Source: Clostridia bacterium (lineage in GTDB: Bacteria > Bacillota > Clostridia > Monoglobales > Monoglobaceae). From it: a stretch of DNA of 64,000 bases. A program made the position numbers and the translations under genes. Position 1 is the first letter of the stretch. Each line of letters opens with the position of its first letter. Location of the stretch: positions 62,001-126,000 of the forward strand of contig JAFQIA010000028.1 in NCBI GenBank assembly GCA_017397725.1, written 5' to 3'. Below, one piece after another: positions 33,306 through 42,200 of the stretch. The notes under the pieces were generated by a model, which worked only from the letters and a program-made list of their open reading frames with translations, was not told the origin of the DNA and searched no databases.

Positions 33306-34026
33306 ATAAAACCTTACGCAAAAATTCTTTGGTTCTTTCGTTCTGAGGGTTTTGGAAAATCTGTTCCGGATTCCCCTCCTCCATCACATAGCCCCCATCC
33401 ATAAAGAGGACACGGTTGGAAACCTCACGGGCAAAGCCCATCTCGTGGGTTACCACCACCATGGTCATTCCTGCATCCGCAAGGTCGGTCATAACCTCCA
33501 GCACCTCGCCCACCATTTCGGGGTCAAGGGCAGAAGTCGGTTCATCAAACAGCATAATTTCCGGCTCCATGGCAAGGGCACGGGCGATTGCAATACGTTG
33601 TTTCTGACCGCCGGAAAGCTGTGCCGGATACGCCATCGCCTTGTCCAAAAGTCCCACACGGCGGAGCAGTTCTTCTGCTTTTGCCTCTGCTTCGTCCTTG
33701 CTCATTCTTTTCAAAGTCACAGGCGCCATGGTAATGTTTCCCATCACCGTCTTATGAGGGAACAGATTGAACTGCTGGAATACCATTCCCATCTTCTGGC
33801 GGATTTTGTTGATGTCACTGCCCGGTGCAGTAATCTCCTCACCGTCAATCAGGATTTTCCCATTGGTGGGAACCTCCAACATATTCAAGCAACGAAGAAA
33901 GGTACTCTTTCCGGAACCGGACGGCCCGATCACTGCCACCTTTTCCCCTTTTTTGATATGCTGGTTCACGCCCTTGAGCACCTGAAGGTCACCAAAGTAT
34001 TTATGTAAATTCTCAACGTAAATCAC
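33304..34026 (-). CDS. Polar amino acid ABC transporter ATPase (GlnQ type)
   Basis: 240 residues, exactly the GlnQ/ArtP length. Walker [11 protein letters not shown]-loop [14 protein letters not shown], signature LSGGQKQR, Walker [15 protein letters not shown] and the switch His in VVTHEMGFA. Start is GTG at 34024-34026, with AGGAGG ten bases upstream; an ORF beginning at 34068 adds 14 residues that do not belong. It overlaps the permease gene by 14 bases. Energises uptake with the permease and the binding protein at 34794. Confidence 0.94.
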   Translation of the reverse strand: MIYVENLHKYFGDLQVLKGVNQHIKKGEKVAVIGPSGSGKSTFLRCLNMLEVPTNGKILIDGEEITAPGSDINKIRQKMGMVFQQFNLFPHKTVMGNITMAPVTLKRMSKDEAEAKAEELLRRVGLLDKAMAYPAQLSGGQKQRIAIARALAMEPEIMLFDEPTSALDPEMVGEVLEVMTDLADAGMTMVVVTHEMGFAREVSNRVLFMDGGYVMEEGNPEQIFQNPQNERTKEFLRKVL

Positions 34027-34714
34027 TCTTACGCAACCTCCTCTCCAGACAGCCAAAAATCTTGGCAAGGGTAAATGTCATCAGAAAATACAACAATGCC
34101 GCCGTAAGCAGCGGGAACCACGCATTAAAGGTTCGGCTGGTAATCATACTTGCCACCTTGGTCAAATCCTCCATAGCAATATAGCCGGCAATGGAGGTTT
34201 CCTTGAGCAGAACAATAAACTCACTGGTATAGGTAGGCAGTGCAATCTTGATTGCCTGCGGAAGTACAATCTTCATAGTTGTCTGCAGATTGGAAAGTCC
34301 CAACGACCGTCCCGCCTCAATCTGTCCGTGGTCTACTGACTCTACACCTGCCCGAACGATTTCTGCCACATATGCCGCAGAGTTCATACCAAAAGCAATG
34401 GATGCCACAATCCATTTTGGCGCAGACACCGAAGCAAACACGCCCATATACATAATGAGCAGCTGTACGGTTGTGGGCGTGCCACGGATAATTTCAATAT
34501 AAGTCTTTGCAATGCCGCGGAACAACTTGATTTTTGACATCTTCATAAATGCCAGAATCACGCCCAGAATCGTACCCATCACGATTGCTGCGCAGGTGAT
34601 TTCAAGCGTGACTCCAAGTCCTTCCAGAAGGAGTTTCCATCGGTCTGCATGGATTAAGTTGTTATAAAAGCCTTCGCAAAAATTTGCCCATCCGGCTGCC
34701 AACCAATCAAACAT
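34013..34714 (-). CDS. Polar amino acid ABC transporter permease (GlnP/HisM type)
   Basis: 233 residues with about five membrane segments. The segment [20 protein letters not shown] begins the permease domain, [20 protein letters not shown] and [20 protein letters not shown] carry the EAA-type loop that meets the ATPase. The ATG at 34712-34714 has AGGTGG seven bases upstream; a 10-residue longer frame is rejected. Likely a homodimer, as only one permease is present. Confidence 0.94.
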   Translation of the reverse strand: MFDWLAAGWANFCEGFYNNLIHADRWKLLLEGLGVTLEITCAAIVMGTILGVILAFMKMSKIKLFRGIAKTYIEIIRGTPTTVQLLIMYMGVFASVSAPKWIVASIAFGMNSAAYVAEIVRAGVESVDHGQIEAGRSLGLSNLQTTMKIVLPQAIKIALPTYTSEFIVLLKETSIAGYIAMEDLTKVASMITSRTFNAWFPLLTAALLYFLMTFTLAKIFGCLERRLRKSDLR

Positions 34715-34742
34715 AGATACACCACCTAATTTCCATACTTTC

Positions 34743-34778
34743 AAAAAAATAGCGGGAGGTCAGTTTCAGGCCTCCCGC
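34743..34778 (-). terminator. Attenuating terminator between binding protein and permease
   Basis: GCGGGAGG paired with CCTCCCGC, 11-base loop, then TATTTTTTT on the minus strand. Placed after the first gene, it would give excess binding protein over the membrane parts, a common arrangement. Confidence 0.88.
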
Positions 34779-34793
34779 CTTTTTGTAAAAAAC

Positions 34794-35600
34794 TTATTCT
34801 TTTACAATGATAACCTGTGCTGCATTGTAATAGTTGTCAGAGAAATCAACTTCCTGTCTTCTCTCGTCATTGGCGGTCATACCGGCAATAACCATATCTA
34901 CCTTGCCGCTGTTGAGCGCTGCGATCAAGCTATCAAATGCCATATTCTCAATGACCAGTTCACGACCCATCACTCTTGCAATTTCTTTTGCGATTTCGAT
35001 GTCGTAACCAACGATTGCGCCGTTATCATCCTGGAACTCGAAAGGTGCAAACTCTGCATTAGTACCCATAATCAGCTTCTCGCTGCCTTTGGGAGCTTCC
35101 AGAGCTTCCAGTTCTGCCAGAGCAGCAGCATCCTTGTCGATGTACGCCTTGCGGATGGTTTCAATCAAGCCGCTCTCGGTTGCATTCTTGATGACATCAT
35201 TGACAGCAGCAACAGTCTCGCTGTCGCCCTTGGGCATTGCGATTGCGTACTGCTCTTCGGTCAAGGATTCAGACAAAATCTTGAGGCCGTCAATCTCTGC
35301 AACCAAGTCTTTTGCAACCTGGTCATCGATAACAACAGCGTCAACCTTGCCATTCTTCAAATCCATAGCAGCATCAACAGCTCTCTTGAAACGAGAAACA
35401 ATTGCGCCCTCTACTTCATCAGTTACATAAACGTCTCCGGTGGTACCTTCCTGAACGGCAATCTTAGCACCTGCCAAATCAGCAGCCCCTGCAATTACCT
35501 TTGCCTCAGTCTGGGTATCCCCGCCTGCACAGCCTGCCAGAGCACCTACAACCAGTACCAAAGCAGCTGCCAAAGCAATGATTCTTTTCATATTCATCAT
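34794..35600 (-). CDS. Amino acid ABC transporter binding lipoprotein with apparently circularly permuted lobes
   Basis: 268 residues. Signal peptide with lipobox LAGC (lipid at Cys24). The solute-binding family 3 fold is present but in swapped order. Residues 34-154 (ADLAGAKIAVQEGTTGD, then VDAVVIDDQVAKDL, ending GLIETIRKAYI) are what normally forms the second lobe and C-terminus; residues 175-268 (LIMGTNAEFAPFEFQDDNG, DSLIAALNSGKVDMVIAG, DERRQEVDFSDNYY) are normally the first lobe. The chain ends at QVIIVKE, the usual hinge, and an Ala/Glu-rich linker (155-173) joins the old C- and N-termini. Ligand residues look intact. Own promoter at 35633; serves the permease and ATPase downstream. Confidence 0.92.
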   Translation of the reverse strand: MMNMKRIIALAAALVLVVGALAGCAGGDTQTEAKVIAGAADLAGAKIAVQEGTTGDVYVTDEVEGAIVSRFKRAVDAAMDLKNGKVDAVVIDDQVAKDLVAEIDGLKILSESLTEEQYAIAMPKGDSETVAAVNDVIKNATESGLIETIRKAYIDKDAAALAELEALEAPKGSEKLIMGTNAEFAPFEFQDDNGAIVGYDIEIAKEIARVMGRELVIENMAFDSLIAALNSGKVDMVIAGMTANDERRQEVDFSDNYYNAAQVIIVKE

Positions 35601-35632
35601 AAACCCCTCCTATAGAGTATTTTGGTAAACCT

Positions 35633-35661
35633 ATTTTACAACAGTCGGCATAATTTGTCAA
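35633..35661 (-). promoter_or_regulatory. Promoter of the amino acid ABC transporter
   Basis: TTGACA (35656-35661), 17 bases, TAAAAT (35633-35638). The leader is about 25 bases, too short for a riboswitch. Confidence 0.9.
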
Positions 35662-35692
35662 TGGATTTTCACACAAATACGCCCTTTGTCCT

Positions 35693-36862
35693 TTAGCGAT
35701 GTTTAACAAACGCCTCAATGCGATTGAGTGCCTCCTGAATATTCTGCACCGAGTACGCATAAGAGCATCGGACAAACCCCTCGCCGCTTTCACCAAAGGC
35801 TGTTCCGGGAACCACGGCTACCTTTTTGTCATACAGCAGCTTTTCGCAGAAATCATTGGAATTAAGCCCTGTACTTTGAATGCTTGGGAACGCGTAAAAC
35901 GCCCCTTCAGGCTCAAAACATTCCAGTCCCATATCATTAAACCCGCTCACAATGGTGTGGCGTCGGCGGTCATATTCCTCCCGCATCATGGCAATATCTG
36001 CATCGCCGTTCTTCAGCGCCTCAATTGCCGCATACTGCGCCAACGTAGGTGCCGACATAATGGCAAATTGATGCACCTTGGTCATAGCAGCAATCAAATC
36101 AGGATGCCCGCAAGCATACCCCAGACGCCATCCTGTCATGGCATAGGCTTTGGAAAAACCGCTGATTAACACGGTGCGTTCATACATCTCCGGAATAGAT
36201 GCAATAGAGATATGTGCTTCATTTCCATAGGTCAGTTCCGCATAGATTTCATCTGCCAGAACCAGAATATCGGTGCCGGAAAGCACCTCAGCAATCGCGT
36301 CCAGATGTTCCTTTCGCATAACTGCTCCGGTTGGATTGTTAGGAAACGGCAGAACCAACACCTTGGTTTTGGGCGTAATTGCCGCCTTTAACTCATCCGG
36401 TGTCAAACGGAACTCGTTTTCTGCCTTGGTTACAATAGAAACCGGTACGCCCCCTGCCAAAGAGGTGATAGGACGGTAACAAACAAAGCAAGGCTCGGGA
36501 ATCAAAACCTCATCCCCCGGCTCCAATACCGCCCGCAAAAACAAATCGATTGCCTCACTGCCGCCCACCGTAACCACAACCTGACTCAACGGGTCATAGC
36601 GCAAGGAAAACCGACGGTTTAAGTAATTACAAATTTCTGTCCGCAGTTCTTTCAATCCTGCATTGGAGGTATAGTGGGTCTTTCCCTTTTCCAGAGAATA
36701 GATACCCTCATCACGGATATGCCACGGAGTGACAAAATCCGGTTCTCCAACGCCCAAAGAAATGGCATCCTCCATTTCTGCCGCAATATCGAAAAAGCGA
36801 CGGATGCCGGAAGGTGGAATCGCCTGAACTGCAGAATTTAACAATTCTTTCATATTCCTCAT
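35693..36862 (-). CDS. Class I/II pyridoxal-phosphate aminotransferase
   Basis: 389 residues. Fold-type I features: SLGVGEPDFVTP, VTVGGSEAIDLFLRAVLEPG, FPNNPTGAVM, VLADEIYAEL and the PLP lysine in LISGFSKAYAMTGWRLGYAC. The subgroup (PSGIRRFFDIA at the N-terminus) resembles PatA/aspartate-type aminotransferases. The ATG at 36860-36862 overlaps the stop of the Lrp gene (ATGA); a longer frame from 36904 would run back into that gene. The amino acid substrate is not readable. Coupling to an Lrp regulator suggests control by amino acid supply. Confidence 0.93.
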   Translation of the reverse strand: MRNMKELLNSAVQAIPPSGIRRFFDIAAEMEDAISLGVGEPDFVTPWHIRDEGIYSLEKGKTHYTSNAGLKELRTEICNYLNRRFSLRYDPLSQVVVTVGGSEAIDLFLRAVLEPGDEVLIPEPCFVCYRPITSLAGGVPVSIVTKAENEFRLTPDELKAAITPKTKVLVLPFPNNPTGAVMRKEHLDAIAEVLSGTDILVLADEIYAELTYGNEAHISIASIPEMYERTVLISGFSKAYAMTGWRLGYACGHPDLIAAMTKVHQFAIMSAPTLAQYAAIEALKNGDADIAMMREEYDRRRHTIVSGFNDMGLECFEPEGAFYAFPSIQSTGLNSNDFCEKLLYDKKVAVVPGTAFGESGEGFVRCSYAYSVQNIQEALNRIEAFVKHR

Positions 36863-37362
36863 AAGGAAATAACCTGCCTCTCGTCCTTGGAGGGCGGAGC
36901 ACAAATCACTCCATCATACTTATAACGCTTGAGCACAAAGTGGGTTGCAGTACCAATGACAGATTCCATCGCAGCCAGATGCTCCGATACAAACTGTGCC
37001 ACCTCACGGATGTTTCTCCCCTCCACCGTAATACCAAAATCATAGCTTCCGCTCATCAAATTGATTGCCTTTACCTCGGGGTACTGATAAATCCGCTCTG
37101 CAATCCGGTCATATCCCAAATCCCGTTGCGGAGTAACCCGAAGCTCAATATAGGCAGTCACCGCATCGGCGCCATTTGCCTCATCCCAGTTGATGCGGGC
37201 ACCATAGCCCAAAATTACATGGTTCTTTTCAAGCGCATCAATGATGCCTGCCACTTCATCCACGGGCAGGTTGGTCATGGTAGCAATCTGTTCCAAAGAG
37301 CAACGGCAATCCCGATGCAAAAGTTCCAGAATTACCGAAGCTTTGTCATCATAATGTTCCAT
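36859..37362 (-). CDS. Lrp/AsnC-family transcriptional regulator
   Basis: 167 residues. A winged helix-turn-helix at about 5-60 (ILELLHRDCRCSLEQIATMT, then LPVDEVAGIIDALEKN) and the effector-binding RAM domain at about 75-150 (AYIELRV, VKAINLMSGSYDFGITVEG). Proteins of this type sense amino acids and act on neighbouring genes. Here it is co-translated with the aminotransferase; the regulated site is probably upstream of this operon or of the ABC transporter at 35.6 kb, but no obvious palindrome was found. Confidence 0.9.
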   Translation of the reverse strand: MEHYDDKASVILELLHRDCRCSLEQIATMTNLPVDEVAGIIDALEKNHVILGYGARINWDEANGADAVTAYIELRVTPQRDLGYDRIAERIYQYPEVKAINLMSGSYDFGITVEGRNIREVAQFVSEHLAAMESVIGTATHFVLKRYKYDGVICAPPSKDERQVISL

Positions 37363-37376
37363 TTCTGTTGCCTCCC

Positions 37377-38342
37377 TTATAAAATTTCAGCAAAAAATTC
37401 GGCTGAAATATCCTCCTGATCGGGCAATCCCTCATGCCCAAAATCAGGATAAATTTTCATATCCTTCTCAGCAGTAATTTTGTTGTAAATCGCAAACTGT
37501 GTAGACGGCGGACACACATTGTCCATTAAGCCGCTAAAGAACAGCATTTTTGCTGTAATTCTGTTTGCCAAATGTTGCAAATCAATATATCCAAGCTTGG
37601 TGAAAACCTCATCTTCTTTTTCGTGTCTTGGGTCAAATCGGCGGAAGTATTCTTTCAACTCCACATAGGCACGCTCTGCCATATCCATTTCCCAAACTCT
37701 CTTGTAATCTGACAAGAAAGGATAGACCGGCGCTGCCATTTTAATATAGGGCGAAAGTGCAGCACAGGCAACGGTAAGGGCACCACCTTGAGAACCACCT
37801 CTTGCTCCTATGCGGGTTTCATCCACTTCATCGAGTCCTGCAACGATTTTCGCAAGCAAAGCGGTATCTAAGAATACCTGCCGATAATAGAGATTGTCCG
37901 GGTCCTTATCGTCCAAGCCACGGATGATATGTCCGTGCAGAGTGTTTCCGTCTACCGGCGTTCGGTCAGAGGATTTTCCACCCTGACCACGGCAATCCAT
38001 AGCCGCAACCACAAAACCCATTTGTGCATATCCGGCATAATACATCCAATCGCCGCTGCTTCCTGTGTATCCATGGAAGTTAAGGATAGCGGGAGCTTGG
38101 CCCTGTATGGTTTCCGGCATCAAGAGCTTTGCATAAACTCTGCCGCCGCGGGTTCCGTTAAAATACATATCGTAGCAACGAACATGCGGGATTTTCACCG
38201 CCGCCTCAGTAATCTCTACCTGAGGGTCAAGAGCATTCATCTCATTCAGCGCCCGCTCCCAATAGGCATCAAAATCTGCTGGCTTGGGATTGGTTCCTTG
38301 ATACTGTTTTAATTCGCTCAAAGGCATATCTATCATTGGCAT
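37377..38342 (-). CDS. Acetylxylan esterase / cephalosporin-C deacetylase-like (AXE1)
   Basis: 321 residues, alpha/beta hydrolase of carbohydrate esterase family 7 type. PAILNFHGYTGSSGDW is the oxyanion region, RGQGGKSSD follows, and the triad reads Ser184 (GARGGSQGGA), Asp274 (GLMDNVCPP) and His303 (FGHEG). Family members remove acetyl groups from short xylo-oligosaccharides in the cytoplasm; there is no signal peptide. ATG with AGGAGG eight bases upstream. Its place between ireB and lrp is not functional context I recognise; the surface glycan operon lies 5 kb away. Confidence 0.92.
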   Translation of the reverse strand: MPMIDMPLSELKQYQGTNPKPADFDAYWERALNEMNALDPQVEITEAAVKIPHVRCYDMYFNGTRGGRVYAKLLMPETIQGQAPAILNFHGYTGSSGDWMYYAGYAQMGFVVAAMDCRGQGGKSSDRTPVDGNTLHGHIIRGLDDKDPDNLYYRQVFLDTALLAKIVAGLDEVDETRIGARGGSQGGALTVACAALSPYIKMAAPVYPFLSDYKRVWEMDMAERAYVELKEYFRRFDPRHEKEDEVFTKLGYIDLQHLANRITAKMLFFSGLMDNVCPPSTQFAIYNKITAEKDMKIYPDFGHEGLPDQEDISAEFFAEIL

Positions 38343-38360
38343 AACAAAATCCTCCTAAAA

Positions 38361-38624
38361 TCAATCTTTGTGGGTAACATAAAAGGTTACCAGTTCTTCT
38401 AAAATTTCATCCCGTTGGAGCTTTCTTATCATACTTCTGGCTCCATCGTGAGAAGTGATATACGAGGGGTCCCCTGACAGAATATATCCAACCAGTTGGT
38501 TGATGGGGTTATACCCTTTCTCGGTCAGCGCATTATGCACATGAAGCAAAATATCCCGAGGCTGCATCGGCTTTTCCGCCTTGACATCAAATTTCATTGT
38601 ATGCATCATATTCTTTTCTTCCAT
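38361..38624 (-). CDS. IreB-family regulatory phosphoprotein (UPF0297)
   Basis: 87 residues from the ATG at 38622-38624 (AAAGGGTGG five bases upstream). The core [40 protein letters not shown] and [17 protein letters not shown] matches the IreB/YrzL family closely. In Enterococcus IreB is phosphorylated on N-terminal threonines by the PASTA kinase IreK and modulates cephalosporin tolerance. Here a Thr lies in the N-terminal stretch (MMHTM). Usually found next to alaS and yqgF; here it follows pheT, which is unusual. Confidence 0.92.
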   Translation of the reverse strand: MEEKNMMHTMKFDVKAEKPMQPRDILLHVHNALTEKGYNPINQLVGYILSGDPSYITSHDGARSMIRKLQRDEILEELVTFYVTHKD

Positions 38625-38646
38625 GGAAACCACCCTTTCTCTTGTT

Positions 38647-41007
38647 TTAACGAAGTTCTGCTTGAAGTTCTGCTTTCAAATCTGCAAGAATCTTATCCAT
38701 CACTGCATTGACTTCTTCATCGGTAAGCGTACGGTCCTCCGCTCTGAAAGAAAGTGCATAGGCAACACTCTTCTTTCCGCTTTCTACCTGCTCACCCTGA
38801 TATACGTCAAAGAGCTTGTAGCTTTCTAAGATATTGCTATTCTGTTTTTTGATAATTCTCTCGATTTCACCAACCGGAATACTTGCATCCAACAGCACCG
38901 CAATATCACGGCTCATTGCCGGGAACTTGGGGAGCTGCTTAAAGGTTCTGTCGGTGGTATAGCCCGCAAGCAATGCTTCAAAATCAATCAATGCCGCATA
39001 CACATCGGTGCCGATTTTGAAGTTGGCAGAAACCTTGGGATGTACCTGTCCAAACACACCGATTGCCTTTCCGCCTACCAACAAGGAGGCGCAACGACCG
39101 GGATGGAAGGACGGATTCTCGCTGCACGGCGCAAAACCATAGCTGGTGATACCGATGGTTTCTAACATCTGCTCCAGCTTGCCCTTGAGGTCATAGAAAT
39201 CGCCCATACCATACATTCCCATTGCAACGCACTGGGTTTCTCTGGGAAGCGTTTCGCCCTCCGGCAGATAGATGGCACCGATTTCAAAGATGCCAGCCTC
39301 CGTATTGCGTCGATTGTAGTTGGTTCTGAGCACCTTGAGGATGGACGAGAGCATATCGGTCCGCATCACGCTGTTTTCTTCACCCAAGGGATTGGAAATC
39401 ACAACCATATTGCGACGACTGTCCTCTTTGGGAATCAAGACCATATCGTTTTCCTTAGGGTCAATGAAGGAATAGGTCATCGACTCAAACAAACCGCAAT
39501 CGGTCAGGACGTTGCGCAACAAGTCCTCCAACTTCTGTTTGGGAGTCTTACCGCCAACGGTAACACCACCCTGCATCATGGTGGTGGGAATCTTGTTATA
39601 GCCATAGATTCTTGCTACTTCTTCCGCTACATCCGCCATACCCTCAACATCGGCACGGAAAGTAGGCACATAAGCCTTGCCGTCCTTGACTGTAAATTCC
39701 AGACGCTCCAAAATGTTAATCATTTCTTCTTCTGAAATAGAGAGTCCCAGGAACCGATTCATCTTTTCCGGTTCAAAGGGGAGTACCCGCTGTTCTTTTT
39801 TGCCGGGGTACAAATCAATCACACCACCGACAACCTCACCGGCACCCAGTTCACAAATCAGCTGGCAAGCACGGTTGATGGCATTCAGACAATTCTCTGC
39901 ATCCAGACCCTTTTCAAACAAAGCCGATGCCTCGGTACGCATACCCAATGCCTTGGCTCCACGGCGAACCGCAACCGGATGGAAGGTTGCCGCCTCAAAC
40001 ATTACCAGCGTGGTAGCTTCCGATACCTCAGAATTGGCACCACCCATCACACCGGCAACGCCAATGGCGCGTTTTTCATCGCTGATGGCAATCATGGAGC
40101 TACTCAGCACGCGGGGTTGGTCATCCAGAGTTTCCAGCATCTCGCCTTCTTTAGCGTTGCGCACAATGATTTTTCCGCCTTCTACATGTTCCAAATCATA
40201 TGCGTGCATCGGTTGACCATATTCCAGCATAATATAGTTGGTAATATCCACAATGTTGTTGATGGCACGAATGCCGCAAGCTTTCAGGCGGCGTTGCATC
40301 CACTCCGGTGACGGCGCGATTTTTACATTCTTGACCACCCGTCCTACGAATCTGGAACAAAGCTCCGGATTCTGGATTTCTACACTTGCATAGTCGGTAA
40401 CCGATTCGTTGTTTTCCTGAACAGTAACTGCGGGAATGGCAAATTCTCTGTTAAAGGTTGCCGCAGATTCTCTGGCAAGACCGATGATGCTCATACAATC
40501 CGGTCTGTTGGAGGTAATTTCAAACTCTGCCACACTTTCATCCAGACCCAGAACATCCACAATGTTGGCACCAACGGGAGTTTCCTCTGGCAAAATCAAG
40601 ACGCCGGTAGCACGTTCATCGGAGATGCCCAACTCATCGGTAGAGCACATCATACCATAGCTCTCCACCCCTCGCAATTTACCCTTGGTGATTTTGATAC
40701 CGCCGGGCAGGTTGCTCTTATGCTTTGCGATAGGAAGTACCGCACCCTCAAAAACATTGGGGGCACCGGTTACAATCTGGATGGGTGCATCTTCTCCCAC
40801 ATCTACCTGACAAACCACCAGTTTGTCTGCATCGGGATGGCGGTCAATCTTGAGAATCTTTCCCACCACTACATTTTTAATCTCTTTTGCAGAATTTTCG
40901 ATACCCTCTACAATGGAGCCTGACATGGTCATCTCATACGCATAGGTTGCATCGTCAATCCCGTCTGTATTCATATAATCTTTCAGCCATGACAATGGTA
41001 ATTTCAT
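38647..41007 (-). CDS. pheT: Phenylalanine-tRNA ligase, beta subunit
   Basis: 786 residues, full length. An OB-fold tRNA-binding domain at about 40-150 ([20 protein letters not shown]), B3/B4 editing domain with the GCGI-type HAYDLEH region, B5 domain, catalytic-like core, and an FDX-ACB anticodon-binding domain at the end ([19 protein letters not shown]). Forms an alpha2-beta2 enzyme with PheS encoded 29 bases upstream. The terminal residues of the ORF are directly followed by ireB in the same operon. Confidence 0.97.
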   Translation of the reverse strand: MKLPLSWLKDYMNTDGIDDATYAYEMTMSGSIVEGIENSAKEIKNVVVGKILKIDRHPDADKLVVCQVDVGEDAPIQIVTGAPNVFEGAVLPIAKHKSNLPGGIKITKGKLRGVESYGMMCSTDELGISDERATGVLILPEETPVGANIVDVLGLDESVAEFEITSNRPDCMSIIGLARESAATFNREFAIPAVTVQENNESVTDYASVEIQNPELCSRFVGRVVKNVKIAPSPEWMQRRLKACGIRAINNIVDITNYIMLEYGQPMHAYDLEHVEGGKIIVRNAKEGEMLETLDDQPRVLSSSMIAISDEKRAIGVAGVMGGANSEVSEATTLVMFEAATFHPVAVRRGAKALGMRTEASALFEKGLDAENCLNAINRACQLICELGAGEVVGGVIDLYPGKKEQRVLPFEPEKMNRFLGLSISEEEMINILERLEFTVKDGKAYVPTFRADVEGMADVAEEVARIYGYNKIPTTMMQGGVTVGGKTPKQKLEDLLRNVLTDCGLFESMTYSFIDPKENDMVLIPKEDSRRNMVVISNPLGEENSVMRTDMLSSILKVLRTNYNRRNTEAGIFEIGAIYLPEGETLPRETQCVAMGMYGMGDFYDLKGKLEQMLETIGITSYGFAPCSENPSFHPGRCASLLVGGKAIGVFGQVHPKVSANFKIGTDVYAALIDFEALLAGYTTDRTFKQLPKFPAMSRDIAVLLDASIPVGEIERIIKKQNSNILESYKLFDVYQGEQVESGKKSVAYALSFRAEDRTLTDEEVNAVMDKILADLKAELQAELR

Positions 41008-41036
41008 AATTTATCTATCCTTTCCTGTCTTTTCTG

Positions 41037-42056
41037 TTAGAACTGCTCCAAGAACCTGATATCGTTTTCAAAATACAAACGCAGGTCATCAATACCGTAC
41101 CGGAACATGGTGGTTCTTTCCAGTCCGATACCAAAGGCAAAACCGGAATATTCTTCCGGATCAATGCCGCAGCCCGACAGGACTTTGGGATGTACCATAC
41201 CACAGCCCAAAATTTCAATCCAGCCCTCACCCTTACAGATCCGGCAACCCTCGCCGCCACAGTTGAAACAGGAGATATCTACCTCTGCACTGGGCTCGGT
41301 AAAGGGGAAGTGATGGGGTCTGAAACGCATCCGTGTGTTTTCACCATAAAGCTTTTTCACAAAAACTTCCAGCGTACCCTTCAGGTCCGCCATGGTGATG
41401 CCCTTATCCACTACCAGACCTTCAATCTGGTGAAATACAGGAGAGTGGGTCGCATCCACCGCATCGCTACGATACACCCGACCAGGGGCAATGATACGAA
41501 TGGGCGGTTTTTGCTGTTCCATAACCCGCACCTGTACCGGTGAGGTCTGGGAACGAAGCACCACATTTTCATCGATATAAAACGTATCCTGAGTATCTCT
41601 TGCAGGATGGTCTTTCGGGATATTGAGTGCCTCAAAGTTATAATAATCCAATTCTACCTCGGGACCCTCGGCAATGGTAAAGCCCATCCCGATAAAGATG
41701 TCCTTCAAATCGTCCAGCACAGTAGTCAAGGGATGCTTTTTCCCCTTGGTGCTGCGACGGCCGGGCATGGTAACATCGATAGTCTCGCTGAGAATCTTGG
41801 CATCTGCGGCCGCAGTTTCCAGCGCAGCCTTCTTTTCTTCCAACGCACCTTCGATTTCTGCACGCACCTCATTGGCCAGTTGACCGATGATGGGACGCTC
41901 CTCCGCCGAGAGCTTGCCCATTCCTTTCATCACTGCGGTCAATTCACCTTTTTTGCCCAGATATTGAATCCGCAATTCTTCCAAAGCTGCCAAAGTGTCT
42001 GCTTGGTTCAACGCATCTGTTGCAGTGGCACGAATTGCAGTCAGTTGTTCACGCAT
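41037..42056 (-). CDS. pheS: Phenylalanine-tRNA ligase, alpha subunit
   Basis: 339 residues: N-terminal coiled coil (about 1-80), then class II core with [19 protein letters not shown], motif 2 in RTHSPVQ-like [10 protein letters not shown] and [20 protein letters not shown], and motif 3 [18 protein letters not shown]. It activates phenylalanine. Promoter at 42104; the leader is only about 45 bases, so there is no T-box as often seen before pheST. Confidence 0.97.
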   Translation of the reverse strand: MREQLTAIRATATDALNQADTLAALEELRIQYLGKKGELTAVMKGMGKLSAEERPIIGQLANEVRAEIEGALEEKKAALETAAADAKILSETIDVTMPGRRSTKGKKHPLTTVLDDLKDIFIGMGFTIAEGPEVELDYYNFEALNIPKDHPARDTQDTFYIDENVVLRSQTSPVQVRVMEQQKPPIRIIAPGRVYRSDAVDATHSPVFHQIEGLVVDKGITMADLKGTLEVFVKKLYGENTRMRFRPHHFPFTEPSAEVDISCFNCGGEGCRICKGEGWIEILGCGMVHPKVLSGCGIDPEEYSGFAFGIGLERTTMFRYGIDDLRLYFENDIRFLEQF

Positions 42057-42103
42057 TGTTCAAAACCTCCATCTATCCTCTTACAATTGGTTATTTGATA
42101 TTA

Positions 42104-42132
42104 ACTATATCACACTTTTTGGTTTATGACAA
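42104..42132 (-). promoter_or_regulatory. Promoter of pheS-pheT-ireB
   Basis: TTGTCA (42127-42132), 17 bases, TATAGT (42104-42109). Confidence 0.82.
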
Positions 42133-42166
42133 GCAGTTTCAAGGAAAAAAATGAATTTATTTTACA

Positions 42167-42194
42167 AAAAAAGACGCCCGCAGGCGTCTTTTTT
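42167..42194 (-). terminator. Terminator of the surface glycan operon
   Basis: AAAAAAGACGCC, four-base loop, GGCGTCTTTTTT, seven bases after the binding-protein stop and before the pheS promoter. Confidence 0.93.
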
Positions 42195-42200
42195 GTTTTC

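Noticed and set aside
42057..42104. Possible T-box before pheS
   Set aside because: The leader from promoter to ATG is under 50 bases, too short for a T-box, and no T-box core motif was seen.
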